Shown here: piece by piece, positions 25,150-34,836 of the stretch | Numbering within the stretch: the first letter of the stretch is position 1 | Layout of the letters: the number at the start of each line of letters is the position of its first letter | DNA from: an uncultured Cohaesibacter sp. | Lineage (GTDB): Bacteria; Pseudomonadota; Alphaproteobacteria; Rhizobiales; Cohaesibacteraceae | Direction of reading: 5' to 3' | Assembly (NCBI RefSeq): GCF_963667045.1 | Contig: NZ_OY762934.1 | Coordinates: 1,171,501 to 1,235,500 of the forward strand | DNA: 64,000 nucleotides | Notes under the pieces: generated by a model | Databases searched by the model: none | What the model saw: the letters and a program-made list of their open reading frames with translations, nothing else | What the model was told of the DNA's origin: nothing | Made by a program: the position numbers and the translations under genes

Positions 25150-26364
25150 TCAGGCGTTCAGTTTCTTGCGCTCTGCAAACGCTGCTGCGGGTGGCGCTGC
25201 CGATGTCACGCCCATTTCCTCAAGGCTCTGTTGGGCGGCGGCGACCACGCGGCGCATGATGGCGGCGTCCATCTGACCGATGCAGCCGATGCGGAAGCTG
25301 TCCACCACGGTCAGCTTGCCCGGATAAATGATGAAGCCCTTGTCTTTCATCAGGCCATAGAAGCGATAGAATTCGAACCGCTCGTCAGCCGGACAGAAGA
25401 AGGTGACAATGATCGGAGACAGCCAACGCTCGTCAAGCAGGGTTTCAAAACCCAGCGCCCGCATGCCGGCCACCATCACGTCGCGGTTGTTGGCATAGCG
25501 TGCCCCTCTTGCGACCACGCCCCCTTCGGCTTCATGGGCCTTGAGGGCTTCAAGGAAGGCAGCAACCACATGAGTCGGCGGCGTGAAGCGCCACTGGCCG
25601 CTTTTCTCCATGTTTTCCCTCTGGGCATGAAGGTCAAGGCTGAGGGAATGGCAGTTGCCCCTGGCACCGATGAGTTCACTGCGGCGCACCAGTGCAAAGC
25701 CGAAGCCCGGTACACCCTCGATGCATTTGTTGGCCGAGGAGACCAGCGCCTCATAGCGAATCGTGCCCGGCTCCATGGGCACGGCACCAAACGCCGACAT
25801 GGAATCGACCAGCAATTTGCGCCCTGCCGCGTAGGTGGCCTCGGAAATCTCGGCGATCGGATTGAGAATGCCCGAGCTGGTTTCACAATGGATCGCCAGC
25901 ACATGGGTGATGGCCGGGTCATTGGCGAGAATCTCGGCAACCTCGGCTCCGCGTGGCGGCAGATAGTCGCCCTTGTCCAGCAGATGGAAGGCCCTGCCGA
26001 TCACCTCCATCGTCCTTGCGGCCCTGAGGCCATAGGCACCATTGGCCAGCACCAAAAGTTTACCATCCTTCGGCACCATGGTGCCGAGCATCGCTTCGAC
26101 CAGATAGGAGCCGGAGCCCTGCATGGGGACGCATTCGAAGGCGTCCTTTTCATCGCCCAGCAGATCAAGCAGACGACGGCGCATGTCAGCGGTCATGGCG
26201 CGGAAATCGCCATCCCAGCTGCCCCAGTCCTTCAGCATCGCCTGCTTGACGGCAAAGGATGTGGTCAGCGGCCCGGGCGTGAGTAGAAAAGGCTCACCAA
26301 GTTGCGGGTCTGGCAACCCGCATGGGGAAGCATGGAGCGGGTTCAGTGTGTCCTGTTCAGACAT
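25150..26364 (-). CDS. phnW: 2-aminoethylphosphonate:pyruvate transaminase
   Basis: PhnW is a PLP-dependent aminotransferase converting 2-aminoethylphosphonate and pyruvate to phosphonoacetaldehyde and alanine. The 404-aa protein begins its core with LLTPGPLTTSFAVKQAMLKDWGSWD, has the PLP-binding D187 in LLVDSMSAFG and the Schiff-base lysine K213 in SSANKCIEGVPGFGF, with substrate-binding PGKLTVVDSFRIGCIG near residue 365. A C-terminal AAPPAAAFAERKK tail is extra. It follows the ABC transporter genes by 140 bp and precedes phnX by 23 bp. Confidence 0.95.
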   Translation of the reverse strand: MSEQDTLNPLHASPCGLPDPQLGEPFLLTPGPLTTSFAVKQAMLKDWGSWDGDFRAMTADMRRRLLDLLGDEKDAFECVPMQGSGSYLVEAMLGTMVPKDGKLLVLANGAYGLRAARTMEVIGRAFHLLDKGDYLPPRGAEVAEILANDPAITHVLAIHCETSSGILNPIAEISEATYAAGRKLLVDSMSAFGAVPMEPGTIRYEALVSSANKCIEGVPGFGFALVRRSELIGARGNCHSLSLDLHAQRENMEKSGQWRFTPPTHVVAAFLEALKAHEAEGGVVARGARYANNRDVMVAGMRALGFETLLDERWLSPIIVTFFCPADERFEFYRFYGLMKDKGFIIYPGKLTVVDSFRIGCIGQMDAAIMRRVVAAAQQSLEEMGVTSAAPPAAAFAERKKLNA

Positions 26365-26504
26365 AGAACGTTCCTCTTTTTCTCAAACTGCTTTTGTTGT
26401 TATCCGATTTTCTTGCTTGTTTGCGGGGTCGTATACCGGATGATGTCTCTACACTCTCGCGCTTGCACGGCCCTTGTCAGGCTTGAAACTCACTCGCATC
26501 AAAC

Positions 26505-27686
26505 TCACTCGGCAGCATCCTTGCGCTGCCGGGAGAAATCGAACTCGGCCACCCTGTGGCAGGCAACAAAATGCTCCGGCGCGACCTCCTGCCATTCAGG
26601 GATCGCGCTGGCGCACAGCGCCGTGGCAAAAGGGCAACGGGTGTGGAAGCGACAGCCCGAGGGGGCGGCCAGCGGATTGGGGATCTCCCCTTCCAGCCGG
26701 ATCGGATCGAAGGTCTCATCGGGATCGATGGTTGGAATGGCCGACAGCAGGGCATGGGTGTAAGGGTGGCGCGGCGTGTAGAACAGGCTTTCGGTGGGGG
26801 CATATTCGACGAATTTTCCCACATACATCACCGCCACCCGATGCGACATCTGCGCCACTACGGAGAGGTCATGGGCAATGAACAGAAAGGCGACGCCCAT
26901 CTCCTCCTGCAGGTTCTTCAGCAGATTGACGATCTCGGCCTGAATGGACACATCGAGCGCCGAGACGCTCTCGTCACAAACCACAAAGTCCGGACGCGTC
27001 ACCAGAGCGCGGGCAATGCAGATGCGCTGGCGCTGGCCACCTGAAAAGGCATGAGGGAAGCGGCGCAGATGTTCCAGATTGAGCTTGCAGCGGCTTGCGA
27101 TGTCGCGCACCCGTTCATCGATCTTTTCGCGGTTCTTCATCATGCCCGAAGCGACCAGAGGCTCGGCGATGATGTCGCGCACGGTCATGCGCGGGTTGAG
27201 CGAGGAATAAGGATCCTGAAAGACAAGGCTCATGCGCGGACGAAAGGCACGCAGGATATCGCTTGTCATGTTGGCAATGGAATGAGGGCCCTCGGAAAAG
27301 ACCATGCCCATCTTCTTGCGGAAGCGGCGCAGTTCCTCGCCTTCCAGCTCTCCCAGATAGATGTCATGCTCACGGGTGTGAAAGATCACGTCTCCCGCCG
27401 TGGGGTCGATGGCCCTCAGGATGGCGCGGCCAACGGTGGTCTTGCCGGAACCTGACTCCCCCACCAGCCCGACGGTCTCGCCGCGGCGGATGTCGAAGCT
27501 GACATCATCGACAGCCCGCAGATAGGCGGTTTCAGAGGAGAAGAGCTTTTTCTTGCGGATCGGGAAGCGAACCTCGAGGTTTTTCACCTCGATCAACAAC
27601 TCACCGCCCGGCTCTCCTGACGAGGCCTTTCGGGAGGTAACCATCTGGTCGTCCGGCTGGTTCATGTCAGTCCTATCTAGGGTCAT
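26505..27686 (-). CDS. ABC transporter ATP-binding protein, OppF/DppF type
   Basis: The 393-aa ATPase has Walker [10 protein letters not shown], signature [14 protein letters not shown], Walker [13 protein letters not shown] and the C-terminal oligopeptide-transporter domain with a four-Cys motif region ([14 protein letters not shown]). Between Walker A and the Q-loop ([14 protein letters not shown]) are about 27 additional residues containing [13 protein letters not shown], which looks like a partial duplicate of the Q-loop segment. The ATG at 27686 overlaps the upstream ATPase stop and has GGAGGG about 7 bases upstream. It forms the ATPase pair of the importer preceding phnW. Confidence 0.9.
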   Translation of the reverse strand: MTLDRTDMNQPDDQMVTSRKASSGEPGGELLIEVKNLEVRFPIRKKKLFSSETAYLRAVDDVSFDIRRGETVGLVGESGSGKTTVGRAILRAIDPTAGDVIFHTREHDIYLGELEGEELRRFRKKMGMVFSEGPHSIANMTSDILRAFRPRMSLVFQDPYSSLNPRMTVRDIIAEPLVASGMMKNREKIDERVRDIASRCKLNLEHLRRFPHAFSGGQRQRICIARALVTRPDFVVCDESVSALDVSIQAEIVNLLKNLQEEMGVAFLFIAHDLSVVAQMSHRVAVMYVGKFVEYAPTESLFYTPRHPYTHALLSAIPTIDPDETFDPIRLEGEIPNPLAAPSGCRFHTRCPFATALCASAIPEWQEVAPEHFVACHRVAEFDFSRQRKDAAE

Positions 27687-28684
27687 GCGATTGCCCTCCC
27701 CTGTTTTTCGTGCAGGAAGCAACGGACCGTGTGATCCTCACCCACCTGCAGGATTTGCGGCTGATGACGATCACAAAGGCCCGCAATCATCTTGGAACAA
27801 CGCGTGTGGAACGGGCAGCCATTTGGGCGATCATTGGGGCTTGGGATATCGCCGGGAATGGGAGTGAGGCGATCATGCAGACGATCCACACTCGGCAGGG
27901 CCTTGATCAGGCCTTGCGTGTAGGGATGGGCAGGCTCGTGGATGACCTTGTCGGTCGGGCCATGCTCGACGATGGTACCCAGATACATCACCGCGACGTC
28001 ATCGGCGATATGGGAGATCACGCCGAGATCATGGGTGATGAAGATCATGCCCATGGACAGGTCACGCTGCAGATTGCGCATCAGGTCGAGCACCTGCGCT
28101 TGAATGGTCACATCGAGCGCAGTGGTCGGCTCGTCGGCAATCAGCAGGGCCGGGCCTGCCGACAATGCCAACGCGATCATCGCCCGCTGGCGCATGCCGC
28201 CGGACATTTCGTGCGGATACTGATCGATGCGGGCTTCCGGGTTCGAGATGCCGACCTTGTCGAGCATCCCTATGGCGATGCGCCGGGCATCCTTGCGGCC
28301 GACATTGCGATGCAGCCGGATCGCCTCGACCATCTGGTTGCCAATGGTGTAGACGGGCGAGAAGGAGGCCATGGGCTCCTGAAAGATCATGCCGATCTCA
28401 CCGCCGCGAATGGCGCGGATGGCGCGCCCCGTCTTGCCCAGCTTGTTGATGTCCACTACCTTGCCGGACTTGTCGGTGTAGAGGATTTTCGCTTCCCTGG
28501 AAATGATCCCGTTGCCGGGCAGGAGCTGCATCACCGCCTTGGTGGAAATGGATTTTCCCGAGCCGGACTCGCCGACAATGCCCAACGTATGCCCCGGCCT
28601 AACTTCAAAGGAGATATCCTCAACTGGCGTTATGAGGCCCTCATCGGTGCGGAAGGAAATGGAGAGATTTTCGACTTTCAACAT
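27683..28684 (-). CDS. ABC transporter ATP-binding protein, OppD/DppD type
   Basis: A 333-aa ATPase: Walker [10 protein letters not shown] (Ser-Ile in place of the usual Ser-Thr/Ser-Val), Q-loop [16 protein letters not shown], signature [15 protein letters not shown], Walker [13 protein letters not shown], switch FITHD, then the C-terminal [16 protein letters not shown] element of OppD-type subunits. ATG 28684 has GGAAGGA upstream; frame extension to 28786 is ignored because it lacks similarity. Fourth gene of the importer operon. Confidence 0.92.
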   Translation of the reverse strand: MLKVENLSISFRTDEGLITPVEDISFEVRPGHTLGIVGESGSGKSISTKAVMQLLPGNGIISREAKILYTDKSGKVVDINKLGKTGRAIRAIRGGEIGMIFQEPMASFSPVYTIGNQMVEAIRLHRNVGRKDARRIAIGMLDKVGISNPEARIDQYPHEMSGGMRQRAMIALALSAGPALLIADEPTTALDVTIQAQVLDLMRNLQRDLSMGMIFITHDLGVISHIADDVAVMYLGTIVEHGPTDKVIHEPAHPYTQGLIKALPSVDRLHDRLTPIPGDIPSPNDRPNGCPFHTRCSKMIAGLCDRHQPQILQVGEDHTVRCFLHEKQGRAIA

Positions 28685-28703
28685 GGTCCTGTCCTTCCCG
28701 CGC

Positions 28704-29879
28704 CTAGCGCACATCCGAATAGGGGTCGGCAGCATCGCGCAAGCCATCGCCCACCACCGTGAAGGCCAGCACGGCGAGCACGACAAAGATGGCCGGAATG
28801 AACAGCCACGGGGTCTGCTCTATCACCCGCACCGACTGCGCCTGTTGCAACAGCACTCCCCAGGAGACCGTCGGCGGACGCAGGCCGAGCCCGACAAAGG
28901 ACAGCGCGGTTTCGCTGAGGATCATGTAGGGAAAGGAGATCACCAGATCGACGATGATGAAGCTGGTGAAGCTGGGCAGCATATGCTGGGATATAATGCG
29001 CATGGGGCGCGCTCCGGCCAGCCGGGCTGCGATCACATAATCCTCGGAGCGGATGGAGAGCAGCTGCGAGCGGATGCGGCGGGCCAGCGTCGGCCAGCCG
29101 AACAGCCCCAGAATGAGCGTCATGGCAAAATAGACCTCGGTGGTCGACCATTCCTTGGGCATGGCGGCGGCAAGCCCCATGTAGAGCGGAATGATGGGCA
29201 CCACGCGGATAACTTCGGTCACGCGCTGGATGACATTGTCCACCCACCCCCCGGCATATCCGGCCACGCCGCCGATAACGAGCGCCAGCACGAAGGAGAT
29301 CAGCACGCCGATGACGCCGATGGAGAGCGAGGTGCGGGTTGCATAGATGGTACGCGAGAAGACATCCCGTCCCAGATCATCGGTCCCCCAGAGATGCAGC
29401 TTTGCGCGCTTGTCATCAAGCAGGAAGAGATGGGTGCTGGTTGGGATGAAGCCGAGCAAATCGGTCTTCTCGCCTTCAGCAAAGAAGGTCAGATAGACAC
29501 GCTTGTCCGGGTCCGACACAGAGATGGCCCGTAGGGTGACCGGATCGCGTTTCGTCGTCACACCATGCACGAAGGGACGCAAGGAACAGCCGTTCTGATC
29601 GCAGAACAGCGGGATTTGCGGAGCGCCATCAAGGTATTTTGTGTCGCGGCTGGTCGGTCCATAGGGCGCAACGAATTCGGCAAAGGCGCCAAGCAAGGCC
29701 ATCAGCAGGAGGACGGCAACAGCCACCGTGGCCGCTCGATGACGGCGAAAGCGCCACCAGATCAGGGTCCATTGGCTGGCGGAATAATATTTGAGGCGCT
29801 TTTTATGCTCTTTGACGCTCTCATTTCTGACCTTGCCCGAAGCGGCTGGCAGCACCCTGTTTTCAATCATGTCTGTCAT
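28704..29879 (-). CDS. ABC transporter permease, OppC/DppC type
   Basis: The 391-aa permease has a cytoplasmic N-terminal tail, a first helix at about residues 52-72, a long periplasmic segment (about residues 75-155 with LHLWGTDDLGRDVFSR, the usual DppC motif) and five further helices with the coupling loop DYVIAARLAGARPMRIISQHMLP. The periplasmic insert is longer than in E. coli DppC, in keeping with the large binding protein. Starts 2 bp after the DppB-type stop. Confidence 0.92.
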   Translation of the reverse strand: MTDMIENRVLPAASGKVRNESVKEHKKRLKYYSASQWTLIWWRFRRHRAATVAVAVLLLMALLGAFAEFVAPYGPTSRDTKYLDGAPQIPLFCDQNGCSLRPFVHGVTTKRDPVTLRAISVSDPDKRVYLTFFAEGEKTDLLGFIPTSTHLFLLDDKRAKLHLWGTDDLGRDVFSRTIYATRTSLSIGVIGVLISFVLALVIGGVAGYAGGWVDNVIQRVTEVIRVVPIIPLYMGLAAAMPKEWSTTEVYFAMTLILGLFGWPTLARRIRSQLLSIRSEDYVIAARLAGARPMRIISQHMLPSFTSFIIVDLVISFPYMILSETALSFVGLGLRPPTVSWGVLLQQAQSVRVIEQTPWLFIPAIFVVLAVLAFTVVGDGLRDAADPYSDVR

Positions 29880-29881
29880 GG

Positions 29882-30877
29882 TCAGTTGTTCCCCAGTTTG
29901 ATACGCGGATCGAGCCAAGCCAGCAGAATGTCCGAGATGAAGTTCATGACCACGATGACAAATGTCAGCATCAAGAGAATGGCACCGGCAACATACATAT
30001 CGAGATCGAGATAGGCGTTGAGCAGCAATTCGCCGAGTTCGGTGAGCCCCAGCACCACGGCAACGATAGGCAGCTCGGAAAAGATGCGGTTGACGTCAAA
30101 GCCGATGGTAGAGACCACCGGGTTGATGGCAAGGCGGGCCGGATATTTGATCAGCAGTCTGGTCTCCGGCACACCACGGGCGCGGGCTGCCGTCACCGAA
30201 AGCTTGTTGAGCTCATCCGACATGGTGGCGCGGATAGTCTGGATCTGGTAGGCCGCCGCCGACCATGCCAGCACAAAGGCAGGTAGCCAGAGATGCTTGA
30301 TCAGGTCCCAGCCCTTGGCAAAGGACCAGGGGGCATCAGCCATGCCTGCGGAAAACAGGCCGCCGATATCGGCGCCAAACCACAGGTTGCCAAAATAGAG
30401 CATGATCAGCGCCAGCAGAAAGTTGGGCAGCGCCAGCCCGAGATAGGAAAAGATGGTCAGTCCGTAGTCCGCAGCCGACGCTCGCCTGACGGCGGCATAG
30501 ATGCCGATGGGTATCGAGACCAGATAGGTCAGCAGCAGGGTTCCGAACAGGATCGCCATGGTCAGCCAAGCCTTGTCGCCGATGACCTTGGTCACATCGG
30601 TCTCGAAGGCGAAGGCCTGCCCGAAATCGCCATGCAGGACGATATTGCCGATCCAGTCGACATAGCGCAGCGCCATCGGCTTATCGAGGCCGAAGTCGTG
30701 GCGGATTGCCTCGATGTCCGCTTCGGTGATGGCAATGCCGGTGCCGGAATATTTCCGGAAGGCATAGCGGTCTGCATAGTCGCCGGGTGGAATTTCCATG
30801 ATCAGAAAAACCATCATGGAAACAAGCACCATCGTGACAATCATGCCAACCAGTCGCTCAAGCGTGAATCGAAGCAT
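29882..30877 (-). CDS. ABC transporter permease, OppB/DppB type
   Basis: A 331-aa permease starting MLRFTLERLVGMIVTMVLVSMMVFLIMEIPPGDYAD, the standard OppB N-terminus, with about six helices and the coupling loop LNKLSVTAARARGVPETRLLIKYPARLAINPV. It pairs with the DppC-type permease and sits 101 bp after the binding-protein gene. Confidence 0.93.
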   Translation of the reverse strand: MLRFTLERLVGMIVTMVLVSMMVFLIMEIPPGDYADRYAFRKYSGTGIAITEADIEAIRHDFGLDKPMALRYVDWIGNIVLHGDFGQAFAFETDVTKVIGDKAWLTMAILFGTLLLTYLVSIPIGIYAAVRRASAADYGLTIFSYLGLALPNFLLALIMLYFGNLWFGADIGGLFSAGMADAPWSFAKGWDLIKHLWLPAFVLAWSAAAYQIQTIRATMSDELNKLSVTAARARGVPETRLLIKYPARLAINPVVSTIGFDVNRIFSELPIVAVVLGLTELGELLLNAYLDLDMYVAGAILLMLTFVIVVMNFISDILLAWLDPRIKLGNN

Positions 30878-30924
30878 TGTCGTATCCCCACACGGTAGTC
30901 CCTCGCTGTTGACGAGGGGAATGG

Positions 30925-30949
30925 GGCGGGAGGGGGCTCCCCCCGCGCC
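30925..30949 (-). terminator. GC-rich hairpin between binding-protein and permease genes
   Basis: A run of G followed by a run of C (GCGGGAGGGGG / CCCCCCGC with one bulge) sits 30 bp past the binding-protein stop and has no T-tract. Such hairpins commonly stabilise the binding-protein mRNA or attenuate the distal genes of an importer operon; that role is inferred. Confidence 0.45.
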
Positions 30950-30978
30950 TCATGGTTTGGATAGGTCGTGCCGAAGGC

Positions 30979-33033
30979 CTATTTGGATAGGAACCACTGC
31001 TGTGGGCGGTATGGATAGGTCCAGTAGAAGTCATAGGACTTCGCCTTGATCGGTTTGACGTTTTTCAGGTCGTTGCGATAAAGGAACGGTGCCACGATAT
31101 CGCCAACGGTGCCGATCTTCAGCAGGTTGTCGACGTGGATCTTGACGATCTCGGCACCCAGCTTGTTGGATTCATCAGAGCCCAAGGAAACCTGCAGGAA
31201 CTTCTCGGAAAGTCCGTAGAGATCCTTGACATAGGCAGGAGGTTCGACGCCTTCCTTGCCATCGCTATCCTTCCACTGGGCCCATGCGAAACCGGTGCCC
31301 GGGTTGAAGACATCGCCGAATGGCGGAATGAAGGCGGTTACGTCCTGAGAAATGGCAGGACCGGAGGTGCCGTCATATTTCCACGTGGTCAGGTCGAGAT
31401 CATTGTTGTTGGCCCCGGCGCGATACTCATCGGAGGTGACTTCCTTGAGGTCGATGCGGACGCCGACGGCCGACCAGTAATCGCGGACCAGTTCCATCAT
31501 CTTCACAGGCACACCCTGTGAGGAATAGATCAGGCGGATGACCAGCGGCTTGCCATCGGGGCGTTCCAGCGTGCCGTCCCCATCGGCGTCCTTGAGGCCG
31601 ATTTCTGCCAGCAGCGCCTTGGCGCGGTCCGGATCGAACGCAATGTCCTGCTTGAGAATGTCTTCGGAAACGAAAGACACGGTCTTCGGCTCGGCAGGAA
31701 CGCCCTGAGCGGGCACGCCCTGCCCCAGATAGACAATCTCGTTGATTTCGTCACGGTCAAGAGCAATCGACATGGCGCGTTCGAAGCGGATGTCATTGAA
31801 CAGCGTGGCCAGAACCGGATCCTTGTGGGTGCGGTTGAAGGAGAAGAAGATATTCTCGCCGAAGGTCGGGGCGTAGGAAACCGTGTAGTTACCCTTGGCC
31901 TCGTTTTCCTTGAGCAACGGGAAGTCTTCAAGGAATACGGCCTGCTGCTTCCAGACCACTTCGCCGTTCATGATCTTGAGATTCTGGACTTCCTTGTCCT
32001 TGACATAGGTCTCGGAAATTTCCGGGATGTAGGGCAGCTGATTGCCAGCGGTGTCAACCATGTGGAAATATGGGTTCGCGACCAGCTTGCGGCCCTCGGC
32101 ATTCTCTTCCACCACGATGTGGGATTCCAGCGTCGGCACCACGGCGCGGCCGAATTTGGTGACGATTTCCGCATCCTTGAGCAGCGGCGACGGCACGTCC
32201 TTCCAGTCTGATCCGCCATAATACATCTTGACCGCAGCGGCCCCATTTTCCAGCCCCATGGACTGGGCCAGCTTGTCGGCGTCCTTGTTGTATTTCGGCA
32301 TGAACTGGGCGAGAAAATGCTTGGGCTGGAAAGCTTGCCCATAATCAACGGCAAAGCGGTTGAGAATGCCCGGCGTCGGAACCGGGAAGGTGAAGGAAAC
32401 GGTCAACTCGTCCTCAGCCTTGACGACAGCCGGCTTACCGGCAAACAGCCAGCGGCCCGGGGTCTTTTCATACACGTCCTTGTTCAGGATCATGTCGTTG
32501 TACCAGAACTCGATATCCGCTGCCGTGAAGGGCTCGCCATCCGACCATTTGTGGCCCTTGCGCAGGGTGAAGGTCAGCTTGGTGTAGTCGTCATTCCATT
32601 CCCAGCTCTTGGCAACGTTCGGCACGACGGTCTGCAGATCATCGGCATAGCGCACCAGATTGACGTGACGGACGGACAAAAGGTCGGAGGTGCCGGATTC
32701 GGTGCCCTTGGACAGCCCCGTGATCACGCCGCCATAGACGCCGACGGCATCATAAGGCGCAACAACCAGCGGCTCTGCAGGCAGACGATCGGCAACGGCA
32801 GGCAGATCCTTGTTGCCTAGAATGCGGGCGTTGAAGCTGGCCATGTCCGGGTTCTGCGAGAAGGACAAGGTGCAGTTGCCAGCTTTCTGGAAGTCCGCCA
32901 GTTCAAACTGCTCAGGATAAGCGGAGGTCAGGCCTTTCATGTCTGCAACAGTTGCCACCGGACAGGCCGCAAAGGCAGAGGCGCTCAGCGCCACATAGGC
33001 AGCACCGGCGAGAAATACGGATTTGGGGCTCAT
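30979..33033 (-). CDS. ABC transporter substrate-binding protein (family 5, large form) for the phosphonate operon
   Basis: The 684-aa periplasmic protein has a signal peptide (MSPKSVFLAGAAYVALSASAFA, about 22 residues) and the SBP family 5 core: NVAKSWEWNDDYTKLTFTLRKGHKWSDGEPFTAADIEFWYND near residue 140, RFERAMSIALDRDEINEIVYLGQGVPAQG near 430 and IRLIYSSQGVPVKMMELVRDYWSAVGVRIDLKEV near 510. It is about 150 residues longer than DppA. A DADGDGTLE loop resembles a calcium-binding turn. Being first in the operon with phnW, phnX and the ester hydrolase, it probably binds a phosphonate ester or a phosphonate-containing conjugate. GGAG lies 9 bases before the ATG. Confidence 0.9.
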   Translation of the reverse strand: MSPKSVFLAGAAYVALSASAFAACPVATVADMKGLTSAYPEQFELADFQKAGNCTLSFSQNPDMASFNARILGNKDLPAVADRLPAEPLVVAPYDAVGVYGGVITGLSKGTESGTSDLLSVRHVNLVRYADDLQTVVPNVAKSWEWNDDYTKLTFTLRKGHKWSDGEPFTAADIEFWYNDMILNKDVYEKTPGRWLFAGKPAVVKAEDELTVSFTFPVPTPGILNRFAVDYGQAFQPKHFLAQFMPKYNKDADKLAQSMGLENGAAAVKMYYGGSDWKDVPSPLLKDAEIVTKFGRAVVPTLESHIVVEENAEGRKLVANPYFHMVDTAGNQLPYIPEISETYVKDKEVQNLKIMNGEVVWKQQAVFLEDFPLLKENEAKGNYTVSYAPTFGENIFFSFNRTHKDPVLATLFNDIRFERAMSIALDRDEINEIVYLGQGVPAQGVPAEPKTVSFVSEDILKQDIAFDPDRAKALLAEIGLKDADGDGTLERPDGKPLVIRLIYSSQGVPVKMMELVRDYWSAVGVRIDLKEVTSDEYRAGANNNDLDLTTWKYDGTSGPAISQDVTAFIPPFGDVFNPGTGFAWAQWKDSDGKEGVEPPAYVKDLYGLSEKFLQVSLGSDESNKLGAEIVKIHVDNLLKIGTVGDIVAPFLYRNDLKNVKPIKAKSYDFYWTYPYRPQQWFLSK

Positions 33034-33093
33034 TGGAAGGTCTCCCTGTTTGGATCAAGCACGACCTTCCTAGAGCGATCATTTAACAGTTTT

Positions 33094-33126
33094 ATGAACA
33101 TTCATGTTTTATAGCTTTTAGCTATA
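33094..33126. promoter_or_regulatory. Two inverted repeats upstream of the phosphonate operon
   Basis: ATGAA-CA-TTCAT at 33094-33105 and TATAGCT-TTT-AGCTATA at 33110-33126 lie 61-93 bp upstream of the binding-protein start, between it and the LysR gene. They are candidate sites for that LysR regulator. No Pho box (CTGTCAT direct repeat) is seen here. Confidence 0.45.
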
Positions 33127-33172
33127 GTTTCAACCCTGACATAAAAGGGTCACACACACGACAACCCATGCC

Positions 33173-34042
33173 TCACTGCAAGGCAAGGACTGCATCGAAC
33201 ATTGCCCGAATTGCCGAAACATGCTGCATTTCTGGCAGGCAGGCCAGATAGTGAGAGACATTGAGCGCCTCGTCATCGATTGGGATGGTCACCAGATTAT
33301 TGGACGGCAACACCTCCCCAGCCATTGCGACGCCAATGCCCATTCCGGCGTTGATTGTGGAAACGATTGCCCCCCATGAACCAAGCGCCAACACTGTGTT
33401 CAGTCTGACGCCGGCATTCAGCGCCGCTTTCTCGAACACCCGACGCGTTCCGGAGCTGTTCTCGCGCTGCACCAACGGATAGTTGGCCACATCCTTCCAA
33501 CTTGCTGTCTGCCTGTCGCTGAGTGGATGACCTTCGGGAACGACCACGATGATCGGTTCTGTGCGGATCTTCTGCACATGGAGCCCCTGTGGCGGTTCCT
33601 TGGCCGTGATGAAGACGACATCGAACTTACCGTCTTCCAAAAGAGGCAACAGGTCATAGGAGGCCATGGCGCGGGCCTCGATTTCCACGTCGGGAAATTT
33701 CGCCATGAAAGTTGACAGAATCGGCATGGCAAACTGGTAGGTCGAATAGCCAAGACGCAAAGACCCGGCCTGCATGCGCCGCCGTCCTTCGAGGGCATGT
33801 TCGATTTCATCTGTCATGGCGAGAACCGAGCGGATGCGGGAAAGAATTTCCCGGCAGGTTTCCGTAGCCTCGGCCTGTCGACCATTGCGATGAACCAGTT
33901 GCGTCCGATAATGCTTCTCCAACGCCGAAAGATGGTTGGAGACAGAAGGCTGGGAGATACCCAACTCCTTTGCTGCGGCAGAGAAGCTGCCTGTGCGGAC
34001 AACGGCCTCCACTGCTCGCATCTGATTGATTGATAATTTCAT
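33173..34042 (-). CDS. LysR-family regulator of the phosphonate operon
   Basis: A 289-aa LysR protein: N-terminal HTH MRAVEAVVRTGSFSAAAKELGISQPSVSNHLSALE (residues about 8-42), then an effector domain with LRLGYSTYQFAMPILSTFMAKFPDVEIEARA and PIIVVVPEGHPLSDRQTASWKDVANYPLVQRENSSGTRRVF. It lies immediately upstream of the operon and in the same direction, an arrangement seen for several phosphonate-specific LysR regulators, so substrate-induced activation of the operon is likely. Confidence 0.88.
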   Translation of the reverse strand: MKLSINQMRAVEAVVRTGSFSAAAKELGISQPSVSNHLSALEKHYRTQLVHRNGRQAEATETCREILSRIRSVLAMTDEIEHALEGRRRMQAGSLRLGYSTYQFAMPILSTFMAKFPDVEIEARAMASYDLLPLLEDGKFDVVFITAKEPPQGLHVQKIRTEPIIVVVPEGHPLSDRQTASWKDVANYPLVQRENSSGTRRVFEKAALNAGVRLNTVLALGSWGAIVSTINAGMGIGVAMAGEVLPSNNLVTIPIDDEALNVSHYLACLPEMQHVSAIRAMFDAVLALQ

Positions 34043-34599
34043 TTCCCATCACCCACTAGTCGCTTTGCGAAAATAGTGGATCACAAATGACGCCAAGATG
34101 ACAAGTTTAGAGCTCTGGGGTGGCTGTGTGGAATTTTGCAGTCAGGGCGACGAAAAATCTGACAAAAACGCTCAAAACCGATCACATCTTCGTTATGAAA
34201 CGGGTTCTTCTCGCAACCAACGCGTTTAGACAGCAGCTTCTTTTATTCATTGAAGTAGTAATACGCAATGGAAAAAATTCTATTGGCTAAATTTTTAACC
34301 TTTTCTACATTTCTGTTCCAATCCAATAGGTTGAGTATACTGGAATAATGACAAATTCGCATTTCGTCTCAGCCTGGCCAAAATTTCTATTTGAATGGCA
34401 GATTTAATATTTGAACGATTAAGGGAAGTAATCGGTGCATTTTCGGAACAAATGTCAGACTATTCCACAGCGACCGGCAAGTAACTTTTTACCTTGAGAA
34501 TCAATGCACAAGCAGAATTTCTCACCTATACGTATTTTACCTTTGGAACATGAGGGTAAACGATTTAGCAAGGTAGGCAGCAGAAAGGCCGCCCGGACG
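34043..34599. other. AT-rich intergenic region
   Basis: 557 bases, markedly richer in A and T than the surroundings, especially 34240-34500. It should contain the LysR promoter. A 118-codon plus-strand frame from 34504 runs antisense to the next gene and is not convincing. No RNA gene or repeat recognised. Confidence 0.5.
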
Positions 34600-34836
34600 T
34601 CATTGAGGCGTAGCCTGGTTTGCTCTGGTGGCCTGCCTTACCAGCTTCAGCGTCAGCAGTATCCAGGGGAAGCCGTGAAACAAGAGGTCGAAGATATCGA
34701 CAGGCTTTGCAAGGGTTCCGTCCAGCAGCATCTTGATCTTTTCCCAGACATGAGGCTCCGGCACAAAGGGGGCAAGACCAAGCGTCAATGCAATCACCAG
34801 CAGGGTTGCTGTCGGGAATTTGTCCAGATAAGTCAT
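34600..34836 (-). CDS. Small membrane protein of unknown function (RND transporter-like annotation)
   Basis: A 78-aa protein with two hydrophobic segments (about residues 10-28 and 50-68). The wording LVIALTLGLAPFVPEPHVWEKIKMLLDGTLAKPVDIFDLLFHGFPWILL recurs in a widespread family of about 70-aa proteins, sometimes labelled RND transporter without evidence. ATG 34836 has AAGG 9 bases upstream; an ATG at 34842 is the alternative. No functional partner nearby. Confidence 0.75.
   Translation of the reverse strand: MTYLDKFPTATLLVIALTLGLAPFVPEPHVWEKIKMLLDGTLAKPVDIFDLLFHGFPWILLTLKLVRQATRANQATPQ

Noticed and set aside
33034-33172. Pho box upstream of the phosphonate operon
   Set aside because: No CTGTCAT-type direct repeats were found.
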